A stretch of DNA of 64,000 nt, from the NCBI GenBank assembly GCA_948099385.1, contig CANUEZ040000209.1, positions 2,232,001 to 2,296,000 of the forward strand, read 5' to 3'. Below are positions 1 to 11,434 of the stretch, in pieces. The stretch is from Fasciola hepatica. Lineage: Eukaryota > Platyhelminthes > Trematoda > Plagiorchiida > Fasciolidae. Below the pieces are notes generated by a model. That model had not been told where the DNA came from, searched no databases, and saw nothing but the letters and a program-made list of their open reading frames with translations. The first letter of the stretch is position 1, and each line of letters begins with the position of its first letter. The position numbers were made by a program, and so were the translations under genes.

Positions 1-399
1 ATTCGTTCACCCCAACCCTTGTTCGTGTCCCCGTGTGGGCTCTGTCCATGTGCAATGCTCATGATTCCCTTAGCGGATCAAACAGCTGTACAGTGCTTCC
101 ATAAATTTCAATGGTCAGTTCAGTGTTCAAGCTGCATGGAGAATCATATTATACAAATCTACTCTGCTACTGCTCTATTGCATTGTATGAGCAATCTGTG
201 TGGATTGTTCATAAGGGAATGCCTTGGTTTTACTTAGGCCCATAAATAGAGAAGTGATGGAACATAGGATTGGATCGGTGTGCGAGAATTTGGTTGTTAC
301 CGTTCAAAGCGAAAGCGAAAGCCGAACCCAGTTTGGGGATTGTGCTATATCATGTAGTGTATATGTTGAACAAAGCGTTGAGACCCATATCGGTTAGCC
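1..399 (+). repeat. Satellite monomer 0, 5' truncated by window edge
   Basis: The first 23 bases of this copy lie outside the window. It carries a private T-to-A change (ataaattt, where most copies have ataatttt or atcatttt). Its tail has two rare markers, gaacccagttt and cggttagcc, that reappear only after 53 kb. It belongs to the 423-bp length class. Confidence 0.93.
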
Positions 400-508
400 T
401 TGTGGTTTGAGTGTTCGACTGACATTCGTTCACCCCAACCCTTGTTCGTGTCCCTGTGTGGGCTCTGTCCATGTGCAATGCTCATGATTCCCTTAGCGGA
501 TCAAACAG

Positions 509-516
509 CTGTACAG
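509..516. other. Perfect 8-bp palindrome ctgtacag in each monomer (example in monomer 1)
   Basis: ctgtacag reads the same on both strands and overlaps a second palindrome, cagctg. It occurs about 109 bases into nearly every monomer. Exceptions are cagccgtacag (9, 10, 149), agctgcacag (128, 141), gtacaatg (26, 146) and gtaaggtg (78). It could be a dimeric protein site; no function is shown. Confidence 0.5.
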
Positions 517-599
517 TGCTTCCATAATTTTCAATGGTCAGTTCAGTGTTCAAGCTGCATGGAGAATCATATTATACAAATCTACTCTGCTACTGCTCT

Positions 600-618
600 A
601 TTGCATTGCATGAGCAAT
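600..618. other. Short potential hairpin, attgc / gcaat (example in monomer 1)
   Basis: A 5-bp inverted repeat (600-604 and 614-618) flanks a 9-base loop, about 200 bases into the monomer. The loop holds one of the most variable sites of the family (gtatgagc, gcatgagc, gtgtgagc, ttatgagc). The stem is too short to be stable alone, so this is recorded as weak dyad symmetry only. Confidence 0.3.
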
Positions 619-663
619 CTGTGTGGATTGTTCATAAGAGAATGCCTTGATTTTACTTAGGCC

Positions 664-672
664 CATAAATAG
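664..672 (+). promoter_or_regulatory. TATA-like motif, repeated in nearly every monomer (example in monomer 1)
   Basis: The sequence cataaatag sits about 264 bases into each monomer (266 in the 425-bp class) and is changed in very few copies, for example cataactag in monomers 124 and 140, cataattag in 47 and cttaaatag in 75. It resembles a TATA box on the plus strand with one mismatch at the first T. Some satellites are transcribed by RNA polymerase II, so a weak promoter is possible. The sequence alone gives no proof, and a chance AT-rich match is equally likely. Confidence 0.2.
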
Positions 673-731
673 AGAAGTGATGGAACATAGGATTGGATCG
701 GTGTGCGAGAATTTGGTTGTTACCGTTCAAA

Positions 732-749
732 GCGAAAGCGAAAGCCGAA
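732..749 (+). repeat. Internal hexamer micro-repeat (gcgaaa, gcgaaa, gccgaa), example in monomer 1
   Basis: Three hexamers in a row form a purine-rich tract about 332 bases into each monomer. The tract is copied in essentially all monomers with rare changes (gcgaatgcg in the tails of 69 and 83; gaaagtgaaag in 98 and 146; ttcgaagcg in 108, 113 and 134). It is the only short tandem repeat I see inside the monomer. Its constancy fits either homogenisation or a bound sequence. Confidence 0.7.
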
Positions 750-1672
750 GCCAGTTTGGGGATTGTGCTATATCATGTATTGTATATGTTGAACAAAGCT
801 TTCAGACCCATATCGGATAGCATTGTGGTTTGAGTGTTCGACTGACATTCGTTCACCCCAACCCGTGTTCGTGTCCCCGTGTGGGCTCTGTCCATGTGCA
901 ATGCTCATGATTCCCTTAGCGGATCAAACAGCTGTACAGTGCTTCCATAATTTTCAATGGTCAGTTCAGTGTTCAAGCTGCATGGAGAATCATATTATAC
1001 AAATCTACTCTGCTACTGCTCTATTGCATTGCATGAGCAATCTGTGTGGGGATTGTTCATAAGGGAATGCCTTGGTTTTACTTAGGCCCATAAATAGAGA
1101 AGTGATGGAACATAGGATTGGATCGGTGTGCGAGAATTTGGTTGTTACCGTTCAAAGCGAAAGCGAAAGCCGAAGCCAATTTGGGGATTGTGTTATATCA
1201 TGTATTGTATATGTTGAACAAAGCGTTGAGACCCATATCGGATAGCCTTGTGATTTCGGTGTTCGACTGACATTCGTTCACCCCAACCCTTGTTCGTGTC
1301 CCCGTGTGGGCTCTGTCCATGTGCAATGCTCATGATTCCCTTAGCGGATCAAACAGCTGTACAGTGCTCCCATAATTTTCAATGTTCAGTTCAGTGTTCA
1401 AGCTGCATGGAGAATCATATTATACAAATCTACTCTGCTACTGCTCTATTGCATTGTATGAGCAATCTGTGTGGGAATTGTTCATAAGGGAATGCCTTGG
1501 TTTTACTTAGGCCCATAAATAGAGAAGTGATGGAACATAGGATTGGATCGGTGTGCGAGAATTTGGTTGTTACCGTTCAAAGCGAAAGCGAAAGCCGAAG
1601 CCAATTTGGGGATTGTGCTATATCATGTATTGTATATGTTGAACAAAGCGTTGAGACCCATATCGGATAGCC

Positions 1673-2518
1673 TTGTGGTTTGAGTGTTCGACTGACATTC
1701 GTTCACCCCAACCCGTGTTCGTGTCCCCGTGTGGGCTCTGTCCATGTGCAATGCTCATGATTCCCTTAGCGGATCAAACAGCTGTACAGTGCTTCCATAA
1801 TTTCCAATGGTCAGTTCAGTGTTCAAGCTGCATGGAGAATCATATTATACAAATCTACTCTGCCACTGCTCTATTGCATTTTATGAGCAATCTGTGTGGA
1901 TTGTTCATAAAGGAATGCCTTGGTTTTACTTAGGCCCATAAATAGAGAAGTGATGGAACATAGGATTGGATCGGTGTGCGAGAATTTGGTTGTTACCGTT
2001 CAAAGCGAAAGCGAAAGCCGAAGCCAATTTGGGGATTGTGCTATATCATGTATTGTATATGTTGAACAAAGCGTTGAGACCCATATCGGATAGCTTTGTG
2101 GTTTGGGTGTTCGACTGACAATCATTCACCCCAACCCTTGTTCGTGTCCCCGTGTGGGCTCTGTCCATGTGCAATGCTCATGATTCCCTTAGCGGATCAA
2201 ACAGCTGTACAGTGCTTCCATCATTTTCAATGGTCAGTTCAGTGTTCAAGCTGCATGGAGAATCATATTATACAAATCTACTCTGCTACTGCTCTATTGC
2301 ATTGTGTGAGCAATCTGTGTGGATTGTTCATAAGGGAATGCCTTGGTTTTACTTAGGCCCATAAATAGAGAAGTGATGGAACATAGGATTGGATCGGTGT
2401 GCGAGAATTTGGTTGTTACCGTTCAAAGCGAAAGCGAAAGCCGAAGCCAATTTGGGGATTGTGCTATATCATGTATTGTATATGTTGAACAAAGCGTTGA
2501 GACCCATATCGGATAGCC
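1673..2518 (+). repeat. Two-monomer repeat, copy 1 (monomers 4-5)
   Basis: Starts are 1673 and 2096. An E-type monomer with aacccgtg, the private atttccaatgg and gcattttatgagc is followed by a G-type monomer with acaatcattc. The same pair follows at once from 2519, so this is a local 846-bp duplication. Copy 1 has ataaaggaatg in its first monomer and atcatttt in its second. Confidence 0.92.
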
Positions 2519-3366
2519 TTGTGGTTTGAGTGTTCGACTGACATTCGTTCACCCCAACCCGTGTTCGTGTCCCCGTGTGGGCTCTGTCCATGTGCAATGC
2601 TCATGATTCCCTTAGCGGATCAAACAGCTGTACAGTGCTTCCATAATTTCCAATGGTCAGTTCAGTGTTCAAGCTGCATGGAGAATCATATTATACAAAT
2701 CTACTCTGCCACTGCTCTATTGCATTTTATGAGCAATCTGTGTGGATTGTTCATAAGGGAATGCCTTGGTTTTACTTAGGCCCATAAATAGAGAAGTGAT
2801 GGAACATAGGATTGGATCGGTGTGCGAGAATTTGGTTGTTACCGTTCAAAGCGAAAGCGAAAGCCGAAGCCAATTTGGGGATTGTGCTATATCATGTATT
2901 GTATATGTTGAACAAAGCGTTGAGACCCATATCGGATAGCTTTGTGGTTTGGGTGTTCGACTGACAATCATTCACCCCAACCCTTGTTCGTGTCCCCGTG
3001 TGGGCTCTGTCCATGTGCAATGCTCATGATTCCCTTAGCGGATCAAACAGCTGTACAGTGCTTCCATAATTTTCAATGGTCAGTTCAGTGTTCAAGCTGC
3101 ATGGAGAATCATATTATACAAATCTACTCTGCTACTGCTCTATTGCATTGTGTGAGCAATCTGTGTGGGGATTGTTCATAAGGGAATGCCTTGATTTTAC
3201 TTAGGCCCATAAATAGAGAAGTGATGGAACATAGGATTGGATCGGTGTGCGAGAATTTGGTTGTTACCGTTCAAAGCGAAAGCGAAAGCCGAAGCCAGTT
3301 TGGGGATTATGCTATATCATGTAGTGTATATGTTGAACAAAGCGTGGAGACCCATATGGGATAGCA
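2519..3366 (+). repeat. Two-monomer repeat, copy 2 (monomers 6-7)
   Basis: Starts are 2519 and 2942. It shares atttccaatgg, gcattttatgagc and acaatcattc with copy 1. It differs by ataagggaatg in the first monomer, and by ataatttt plus the GGGG length variant in the second, so this copy is 2 bp longer. Confidence 0.92.
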
Positions 3367-4637
3367 TTGTGATTTCGGTGTTCGACTGACATTCGTTCAC
3401 CCCAACCCTTGTTCGTGTCCCCGTGTGGGCTCTGTCCATGTGCAATGCTCATGATTCCCTTAGCGGATCAAACAGCTGTACAGTGCTTCCATCATTTTCA
3501 ATGGTCAGTTCAGTGTTCAAGCTGCATGGAGAATCATATTATACAAATCTACTCTGCTACTGCTCTATTGCATTGTATGAGCAATCTGTGTGGATTGTTC
3601 ATAAGGGATTGCCTTTGTTTTACTTAGGCCCATAAATAGAGAAGTGATGGAACATAGGATTGGATCGGTGTGCGAGAATTTGGTTGTTACCGTTCAAAGC
3701 GAAAGCGAAAGCCGAAGCCAATTTGGGGATTGTGCTATATCATGTATTGTATATGTTGAACAAAGCGTTGAGACCCATATCGGATAGCTTTGTGATTTCG
3801 GTGTTCGACTGACATTCGTTCACCCCAACCCTTGTTCGTGTCCCCGTGTGGGCTCTGTCCATGTGCAATGCTCATGATTCCCTTAGCGGATCAAACAGCC
3901 GTACAGTGCTTCCATCATTTTCAATGGTCAGTTCAGTGTTCAAGCTGCATGGAGAATCATATTATACAAATCTACTCTGCTACTGCTCTATTGCATTGTA
4001 TGAGCAATCTGTGTGGATTGTTCATAAGGGATTGCCTTTGTTTTACTTAGGCCCATAAATAGAGAAGTGATGGAACATAGGATTGGATCGGTGTGCGAGA
4101 ATTTGGTTGTTACCGTTCAAAGCGAAAGCGAAAGCCGAAGCCAATTTGGGGATTGTGCTATATCATGTATTGTATATGTTGAACAAAGCGTTGAGACCCA
4201 TATCGGATAGCTTTGTGATTTCGGTGTTCGACTGACATTCGTTCACCCCAACCCTTGTTCGTGTCCCCGTGTGGGCTCTGTCCATGTGCAATGCTCATGA
4301 TTCCCTTAGCGGATCAAACAGCCGTACAGTGCTTCCATCATTTTCAATGGTCAGTTCAGTGTTCAAGCTGCATGGAGAATCATATTATACAAATCTACTC
4401 TGCTACTGCTCTATTGCATTGTGTGAGCAATCTGTGTGTGGATTGTTCATAAGGGAATGCCTTCGTTTTACTTAGGCCCATAAATAGAGAAGTGATGGAA
4501 CATAGGATTGGATCGGTGTGCGAGAATTTGGTTGTTACCGTTCAAAGCGAAAGCGAAAGCCGAAGCCAATTTGGGGATTGTGCTATATCATGTATTGTAT
4601 ATGTTGAACAAAGTGTTGAGACCCATATTGGATAGCC
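3367..4637 (+). repeat. Satellite monomers 8-10, near-identical A-type triplet
   Basis: Starts are 3367, 3790 and 4213. All three have the A-type junction and atcatttt. Monomers 8 and 9 share gggattgcctttg. Monomers 9 and 10 share the rare cagccgtacag in place of cagctgtacag. This is single-monomer amplification, the shortest-range homogenisation in the window. Monomer 10 has gtgtgtggattg, an unusual form of the G-run indel, and a tail ending catattgg. Confidence 0.92.
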
Positions 4638-5060
4638 TTGTGGTTTGGGTGTTCGACTGACAATCAATCTCCCCAACCCTTGTTCGTGTCCCCGTGTGGG
4701 CTCTGTCCATGTGCAATGCTCATGATTCCCTTAGCGGATCAAACAGCTGTACAGTGCTTCCATCATTTTCAATGGTCAGTTCAGTGTTCAAGCTGCATGG
4801 AGAATCATATTATACAAATCTACTCTGCCACTGCTCTATTGCATTGTATGAGCAATCTGTGTGGATTGTTCATAAGGGAATGCCTTGGTTTTACTTAGGC
4901 CCATAAATAGAGAAGTGATGGAACATAGGATTGGATCGGTGTGCGAGAATTTGGTTGTTACCGTTCAAAGCGAAAGCGAAAGCCGAAGCCAATTTGGGGA
5001 TTTTGCTATATCATGTATTGTATATGTTGAACAAAGCGTTGAGACCCATATTGGATAGCC
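4638..5060 (+). repeat. Satellite monomer 11, left flank of the six-monomer duplication
   Basis: Carries acaatcaatctcc at the junction. From 4863 onward its tail (including ggattttgcta and catattggatagcc) matches the tail of monomer 17 base for base at an offset of 2550 bp. The 2-bp G indel just upstream marks the left limit of the duplicated segment. Confidence 0.93.
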
Positions 5061-7610
5061 TTGTGGTTTGGGTGTTCGACTGACAATCAATCACCCCAAC
5101 CCTTGTTCGTGTCCCCGTGTGGGCTCTGTCCATGTGCAATGCTCATGATTCCCTTAGCGGATCAAACAGCTGTACAGTGCTTCCATAATTTTCAATGGTC
5201 AGTTCAGTGTTCAAGCTGCATGGAGAATCATATTATACAAATCTACTCTGCCACTGCTCTATTGCATTGTATGAGCAATCTGTGTGGGGCTTGTTCATAA
5301 GGGAATGCCTTGGTTTTACTTAGGCCCATAAATAGAGAAGTGATGGAACATAGGATTGGATCGGTGTGCGAGAATTTGGTTGTTACCGTTCAAAGCGAAA
5401 GCGAAAGCCGAAGCCAATTTGGGGATTGTGCTATATCATGTATTGTATATGTTGAACAAGGCGTTGAGACCCAAATGGGATAGCCTTGTGGTTTGGGTGT
5501 TCGACTGACATTCGTTCACCCCAACCCTTGTTCGTGTCCCCGTGTGGCCTCTGTCCATGTGCAATGCTCATGATTCCCTTAGCGGATCAAACAGCTGTAC
5601 AGTGCTTCCATCATTTTCAATGGTCAGTTCAGTGTTCAAGCTGCATGGAGAATCATATTATACAAATCTACTCTGCTACTGCTCTATTGCATTGCATGAG
5701 CAATCTGTGTGGGAATTGTTCATAAAGGAATGCCTTGGTTTTACTTAGGCCCATAAATAGAGAAGTGATGGAACATAGGATTGGATCGGTGTGCGAGAAT
5801 TTGGTTGTTACCGTTCAAAGCGAAAGCGAAAGCCGAAGCCAGTTTGGGGATTGTGCTATATCATGTATTGTATATGTTGAACAAAGCGTTGAGACCCATA
5901 TCGGATAGCCTTGTGGTTTGGGTGTTCGACTGACATTCGTTCACCCCAACCCTTGTTCGTGTCCCCGTGTGGGCTCTGTCCATGTGCAATGCTCATGATT
6001 CCCTTAGCGGATCAAACAGCTGTACAGTGCTTCCATCATTTTCAATGGTCAGTTCAGTGTTCAAGCTGCATGGAGAATCATATTATACAAATCTACTCTG
6101 CTACTGCTCTATTGCATTGTATGAGCAATCTGTGTGGGGCTTGTTCATAAGGGAATGCCTTGGTTTTACTTAGGCCCATAAATAGAGAAGTGATGGAACA
6201 TAGGATTGGATCGGTGTGCGAGAATTGGGTTGTTACCGTTCAAAGCGAAAGCGAAAGCCGAAGCCAATTTGGGGATTGTGCTATATCATGTATTGTATAT
6301 GTTGAACAAAGCGTTGAGACCAATATGGGATAGCCTTGTGATTTCGGTGTTCGACTGACATTCGTTCACTCCAACCCTTGTTCGTGTCCCGTGTGGGCTC
6401 TGTCCATGTGCAATGCTCATGATTCCCTTAGCGGATCAAACAGCTGTACAGTGCTTCCATCATTTTCAATGGTCAGTTCAGTGTTCAAGCTGCATGGAGA
6501 ATCATATTATACAAATCTACTCTGCTACTGCTCTATTGCATTGTGTGAGCAATCTGTGTGGGGATTTTTCATAAGGGAATGCCTTGGTTTTACTTAGGCC
6601 CATAAATAGAGAAGTGATGGAACATAGGATTGGATCGGTGTGCGAGAATTTGGTTGTTACCGTTCAAAGCGAAAGCGAAAGCCGAAGCCAATTTGGGGAT
6701 TGTGTTATATCATGTATTGTATATGTTGAACAAAGCTTTCAGACCCATATGGGATAGCCTTGTGGTTTGGGTGTTCGACTGACATTCGTTCAGCCCAACC
6801 CTTGTTCGTGTCCCCGTGTGGGCTCTGTCCATGTGCAATGCTCATGATTCCCTTAGCGGATCAAACAGCTGTACAGTGCTTCCATCATTTTCAATGGTCA
6901 GTTCAGTGTTCAAGCTGCATGGAGAATCATATTATACAAATCTACTCTGCTACTGCTCTATTGCATTGTGTGAGCAATCTGTGTGGGGATTGTTCATAAA
7001 GGAATGCCTTTGTTTTACTTAGGCCCATAAATAGAGAAGTGATGGAACATAGGATTGGATCGGTGTGCGAGAATTTGGTTGTTACCGTTCAAAGCGAAAG
7101 CGAAAGCCGAAGCCAGTTTGGGGATTGTGCTATATCATGTAGTGTATATGTTGAACAATGCGTTCAGACCCATATGGGATAGCCTTGTGATTTCGGTGTT
7201 CGACTGACATTCGTTCACCCCAACCCTTGTTCGTGTCCCCGTGTGGGCTCTGTCCATGTGCAATGCTCATGATTCCCTTAGCGGATCAAACAGCTGTACA
7301 GTGCTTCCATCATTTTCAATGGTCAGTTCAGTGTTCAAGCTGCATGGAGAATCATATTATACAAAATCTACTCTGCTACTGCTCTATTGCATTGCATGAG
7401 CAATCTGTGTGGGGATTGTTCATAAGGGAATGCCTTGGTTTTACTTAGGCCCATAAATAGAGAAGTGATGGAACATAGGATTGGATCGGTGTGCGAGAAT
7501 TTGGTTGTTACCGTTCAAAGCGAAAGCGAAAGCCGAAGCCAATTTGGGGATTTTGCTATATCATGTATTGTATATGTTGAACAAAGCGTTGAGACCCATA
7601 TTGGATAGCC
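5061..7610 (+). repeat. Six-monomer HOR unit, copy 1 (2550 bp)
   Basis: Starts are 5061, 5486, 5911, 6336, 6760 and 7185. Private markers in order: acaatcaatcacc with tail gaacaaggcg and ccaaatggg; gtgtggcctctg with gggaattg; ggggcttg with agaattgggttg; ttcactcc with the contracted gtgtcccgtg and gggatttttc; cagcccaaccc; and gaacaatgcgttcag followed by acaaaatc in the last monomer. Every marker recurs 2550 bp downstream. Confidence 0.96.
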
Positions 7611-10161
7611 TTGTGGTTTGGGTGTTCGACTGACAATCAATCACCCCAACCCTTGTTCGTGTCCCCGTGTGGGCTCTGTCCATGTGCAATGCTCATGATT
7701 CCCTTAGCGGATCAAACAGCTGTACAGTGCTTCCATAATTTTCAATGGTCAGTTCAGTGTTCAAGCTGCATGGAGAATCATATTATACAAATCTACTCTG
7801 CCACTGCTCTATTGCATTGTATGAGCAATCTGTGTGGGGCTTGTTCATAAGGGAATGCCTTGGTTTTACTTAGGCCCATAAATAGAGAAGTGATGGAACA
7901 TAGGATTGGATCGGTGTGCGAGAATTTGGTTGTTACCGTTCAAAGCGAAAGCGAAAGCCGAAGCCAATTTGGGGATTGTGCTATATCATGTATTGTATAT
8001 GTTGAACAAGGCGTTGAGACCCAAATGGGATAGCCTTGTGGTTTGGGTGTTCGACTGACATTCGTTCACCCCAACCCTTGTTCGTGTCCCCGTGTGGCCT
8101 CTGTCCATGTGCAATGCTCATGATTCCCTTAGCGGATCAAACAGCTGTACAGTGCTTCCATCATTTTCAATGGTCAGTTCAGTGTTCAAGCTGCATGGAG
8201 AATCATATTATACAAATCTACTCTGCTACTGCTCTATTGCATTGCATGAGCAATCTGTGTGGGAATTGTTCATAAAGGAATGCCTTGGTTTTACTTAGGC
8301 CCATAAATAGAGAAGTGATGGAACATAGGATTGGATCGGTGTGCGAGAATTTGGTTGTTACCGTTCAAAGCGAAAGCGAAAGCCGAAGCCAGTTTGGGGA
8401 TTGTGCTATATCATGTATTGTATATGTTGAACAAAGCGTTGAGACCCATATCGGATAGCCTTGTGGTTTGGGTGTTCGACTGACATTCGTTCACCCCAAC
8501 CCTTGTTCGTGTCCCCGTGTGGGCTCTGTCCATGTGCAATGCTCATGATTCCCTTAGCGGATCAAACAGCTGTACAGTGCTTCCATCATTTTCAATGGTC
8601 AGTTCAGTGTTCAAGCTGCATGGAGAATCATATTATACAAATCTACTCTGCTACTGCTCTATTGCATTGTATGAGCAATCTGTGTGGGGCTTGTTCATAA
8701 GGGAATGCCTTGGTTTTACTTAGGCCCATAAATAGAGAAGTGATGGAACATAGGATTGGATCGGTGTGCGAGAATTGGGTTGTTACCGTTCAAAGCGAAA
8801 GCGAAAGCCGAAGCCAATTTGGGGATTGTGCTATATCATGTATTGTATATGTTGAACAAAGCGTTGAGACCAATATGGGATAGCCTTGTGATTTCGGTGT
8901 TCGACTGACATTCGTTCACTCCAACCCTTGTTCGTGTCCCGTGTGGGCTCTGTCCATGTGCAATGCTCATGATTCCCTTAGCGGATCAAACAGCTGTACA
9001 GTGCTTCCATCATTTTCAATGGTCAGTTCAGTGTTCAAGCTGCATGGAGAATCATATTATACAAATCTACTCTGCTACTGCTCTATTGCATTGTGTGAGC
9101 AATCTGTGTGGGGATTTTTCATAAGGGAATGCCTTGGTTTTACTTAGGCCCATAAATAGAGAAGTGATGGAACATAGGATTGGATCGGTGTGCGAGAATT
9201 TGGTTGTTACCGTTCAAAGCGAAAGCGAAAGCCGAAGCCAATTTGGGGATTGTGTTATATCATGTATTGTATATGTTGAACAAAGCTTTCAGACCCATAT
9301 GGGATAGCCTTGTGGTTTGGGTGTTCGACTGACATTCGTTCAGCCCAACCCTTGTTCGTGTCCCCGTGTGGGCTCTGTCCATGTGCAATGCTCATGATTC
9401 CCTTAGCGGATCAAACAGCTGTACAGTGCTTCCATCATTTTCAATGGTCAGTTCAGTGTTCAAGCTGCATGGAGAATCATATTATACAAATCTACTCTGC
9501 TACTGCTCTATTGCATTGTGTGAGCAATCTGTGTGGGGATTGTTCATAAAGGAATGCCTTTGTTTTACTTAGGCCCATAAATAGAGAAGTGATGGAACAT
9601 AGGATTGGATCGGTGTGCGAGAATTTGGTTGTTACCGTTCAAAGCGAAAGCGAAAGCCGAAGCCAGTTTGGGGATTGTGCTATATCATGTAGTGTATATG
9701 TTGAACAATGCGTTCAGACCCATATGGGATAGCCTTGTGATTTCGGTGTTCGACTGACATTCGTTCACCCCAACCCTTGTTCGTGTCCCCGTGTGGGCTC
9801 TGTCCATGTGCAATGCTCATGATTCCCTTAGCGGATCAAACAGCTGTACAGTGCTTCCATCATTTTCAATGGTCAGTTCAGTGTTCAAGCTGCATGGAGA
9901 ATCATATTATACAAAATCTACTCTGCTACTGCTCTATTGCATTGCATGAGCAATCTGTGTGGGGATTGTTCATAAGGGAATGCCTTGGTTTTACTTAGGC
10001 CCATAAATAGAGAAGTGATGGAACATAAGATTGGATCGGTGTGCGAGAATTTGGTTGTTACCGTTCAAAGCGAAAGCGAAAGCCGAAGCCAGTTTGGGGA
10101 TTGTGCTATATCATGTATTGTATATGTTGAACAAAGGGTTTGAGACCCATATCGGATAGCC
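7611..10161 (+). repeat. Six-monomer HOR unit, copy 2
   Basis: Starts are 7611, 8036, 8461, 8886, 9310 and 9735. Comparing this block with 5061-7610 at an offset of 2550 bp, I found no difference until position 10028, where cataaga replaces catagga. Counting the flanks, 4863-7477 and 7413-10027 look identical. After 10028 the copy acquires an extra T (agggtttgagacc), which makes its last monomer 427 bp. Confidence 0.96.
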
Positions 10162-11434
10162 TTGTGGTTTGGGTGTTCGACTGACATTCGTTCACCCCAA
10201 CCCTTGTTCGTGTCCCCGTGTGGCCTCTGTCCATGTGCAATGCTCATGATTCCCTTAGCGGATCAAACAGCTGTACAGTGCTTCCATCATTTTCAATGGT
10301 CAGTTCTGTTTTCAAGCTGCATGGAGAATCATATTATACAAATCTACTCTGCTACTGCTCTATTGCATTGCATGAGCAATCTGTGTGGGGATTGTTCATA
10401 AGGGAATGCCTTGGTTTTACTTAGGCCCATAAATAGAGAAGTGATGGAACATAGGATTGGATCGGTGTGCGAGAATTTGGTTGTTACCGTTCAAAGCGAA
10501 AGCGAAAGCCGAAGCCAGTTTGGGGATTGTGCTATATCATGTATTGTATATGTTGAACAAAGCGTTGAGACCCATATCGGATAGCCTTGTGGTTTGGGTG
10601 TTCGACTGACATTCGTTCACCCCAACCCTTGTTCGTGTCCCCGTGTGGGCTCTGTCCATGTGCAATGCTCATGATTCCCTTAGCGGATCAAACAGCTGTA
10701 CAGTGCTTCCATCATTTTCAATGGTCAGTTCAGTGTTCAAGCTGCATGGAGAATCATATTATAAAATCTACTCTGCTACTGCTCTATTGCATTGTATGAG
10801 CAATCTGTGTGGGGCTTGTTCATAAGGGAATGCCTTGGTTTTACTTAGGCCCATAAATAGAGAAGTGATGGAACATAGGATTGGATCGGTGTGCGAGAAT
10901 TTGGTTGTTACCGTTCAAAGCGAAAGCGAAAGCCGAAGCCAATTAAGGGATTGTGCTATATCATGTATTGTATATGTTGAACAAAGCGTTGAGACCCATA
11001 TGGGATAGCCTTGTGATTTCGGTGTTCGACTGACATTCGTTCACCCCAACCCTTGTTCGTGTCCCGTGTGGGCTCTGTCCATGTGCAATGCTCATGATTC
11101 CCTTAGCGGATCAAACAGCTGTACAATGCTTCCATAATTTTCAATGGTCAGTTCAGTGTTCAAGCTGCATGGAGAATCATATTATACAAATCTACTCTGC
11201 TACTGCTCTATTGCATTGTGTGAGCAATCTCTGTGGGGATTGTTCATAAGGGAATGCCTTGGTTTTACTTAGGCCCATAAATAGAGAAGTGCTGGAACAT
11301 AGGATTGGATCGGTGTGCGAGAATTTGGTTGTTACCGTTCAAAGCGAAAGCGAAAGCCGAAGCCAGTTTGGGGATTGTGCTATATCATGTAGTGTATATG
11401 TTGAACAAAGCTTTCAGACCCATATGGGATAGCC
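10162..11434 (+). repeat. Satellite monomers 24-26
   Basis: Starts are 10162, 10587 and 11011. Monomer 24 repeats the gtgtggcctctg marker of monomers 13 and 19 and has a private cagttctgttttc. Monomer 25 resembles monomers 14 and 20 (ggggcttg), with a one-base loss giving attataaaatc and the private tail ccaattaaggg. Monomer 26 has the contracted gtgtcccgtg and a private caatctctgtggg. The block looks like a third, more diverged partial copy of the preceding six-monomer unit. Confidence 0.9.

Larger units (their letters stand above)
400..1672 (+). repeat. Satellite monomers 1-3 (E-type family)
   Basis: Starts are 400, 823 and 1248. Monomers 1 and 2 have the E-type junction (tttgagtg); monomer 3 has the A-type junction (gatttcggtg). 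Monomer 2 carries aacccgtgttcg and monomer 3 carries caatgttcag, both otherwise seen in monomers 4 and 6 or beyond 53 kb. The tail of monomer 1 uses gctttcagacc; monomers 2 and 3 end in gcgttgagacc. Lengths are 423, 425 and 425 bp. Confidence 0.93.

Noticed and set aside
400..660. Recurrent 86-codon cysteine-rich open frame (also 79- and 72-codon forms in other monomers)
   Set aside because: It begins at TTG, not ATG. Copies are shifted by the 2-bp G indel or 1-bp indels, most recurring variants change the amino acid, and no second exon, signal or family match is seen. It repeats because the monomer repeats.
823..850. RNA polymerase III A-box/B-box (tRNA-derived element): tagcattgtgg or tagccttgtgg followed by gttcgactg
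   Set aside because: Each box has a mismatch, and they are only about 10 bases apart, too close for a tRNA-type promoter. No terminator T-run or tRNA fold is evident.
835..852. CENP-B box-like sequence at the junction (ttcgactgacattcg)
   Set aside because: It keeps TTCG and the central A but not the CGGG half; three of the last four required bases differ. No better match was seen on either strand.
2152..2364. Second overlapping frame of about 70 codons starting at GTG
   Set aside because: The common a/c polymorphism (ataatttt/atcatttt) places a TAA in this frame in roughly half of the monomers, which is incompatible with a maintained gene.
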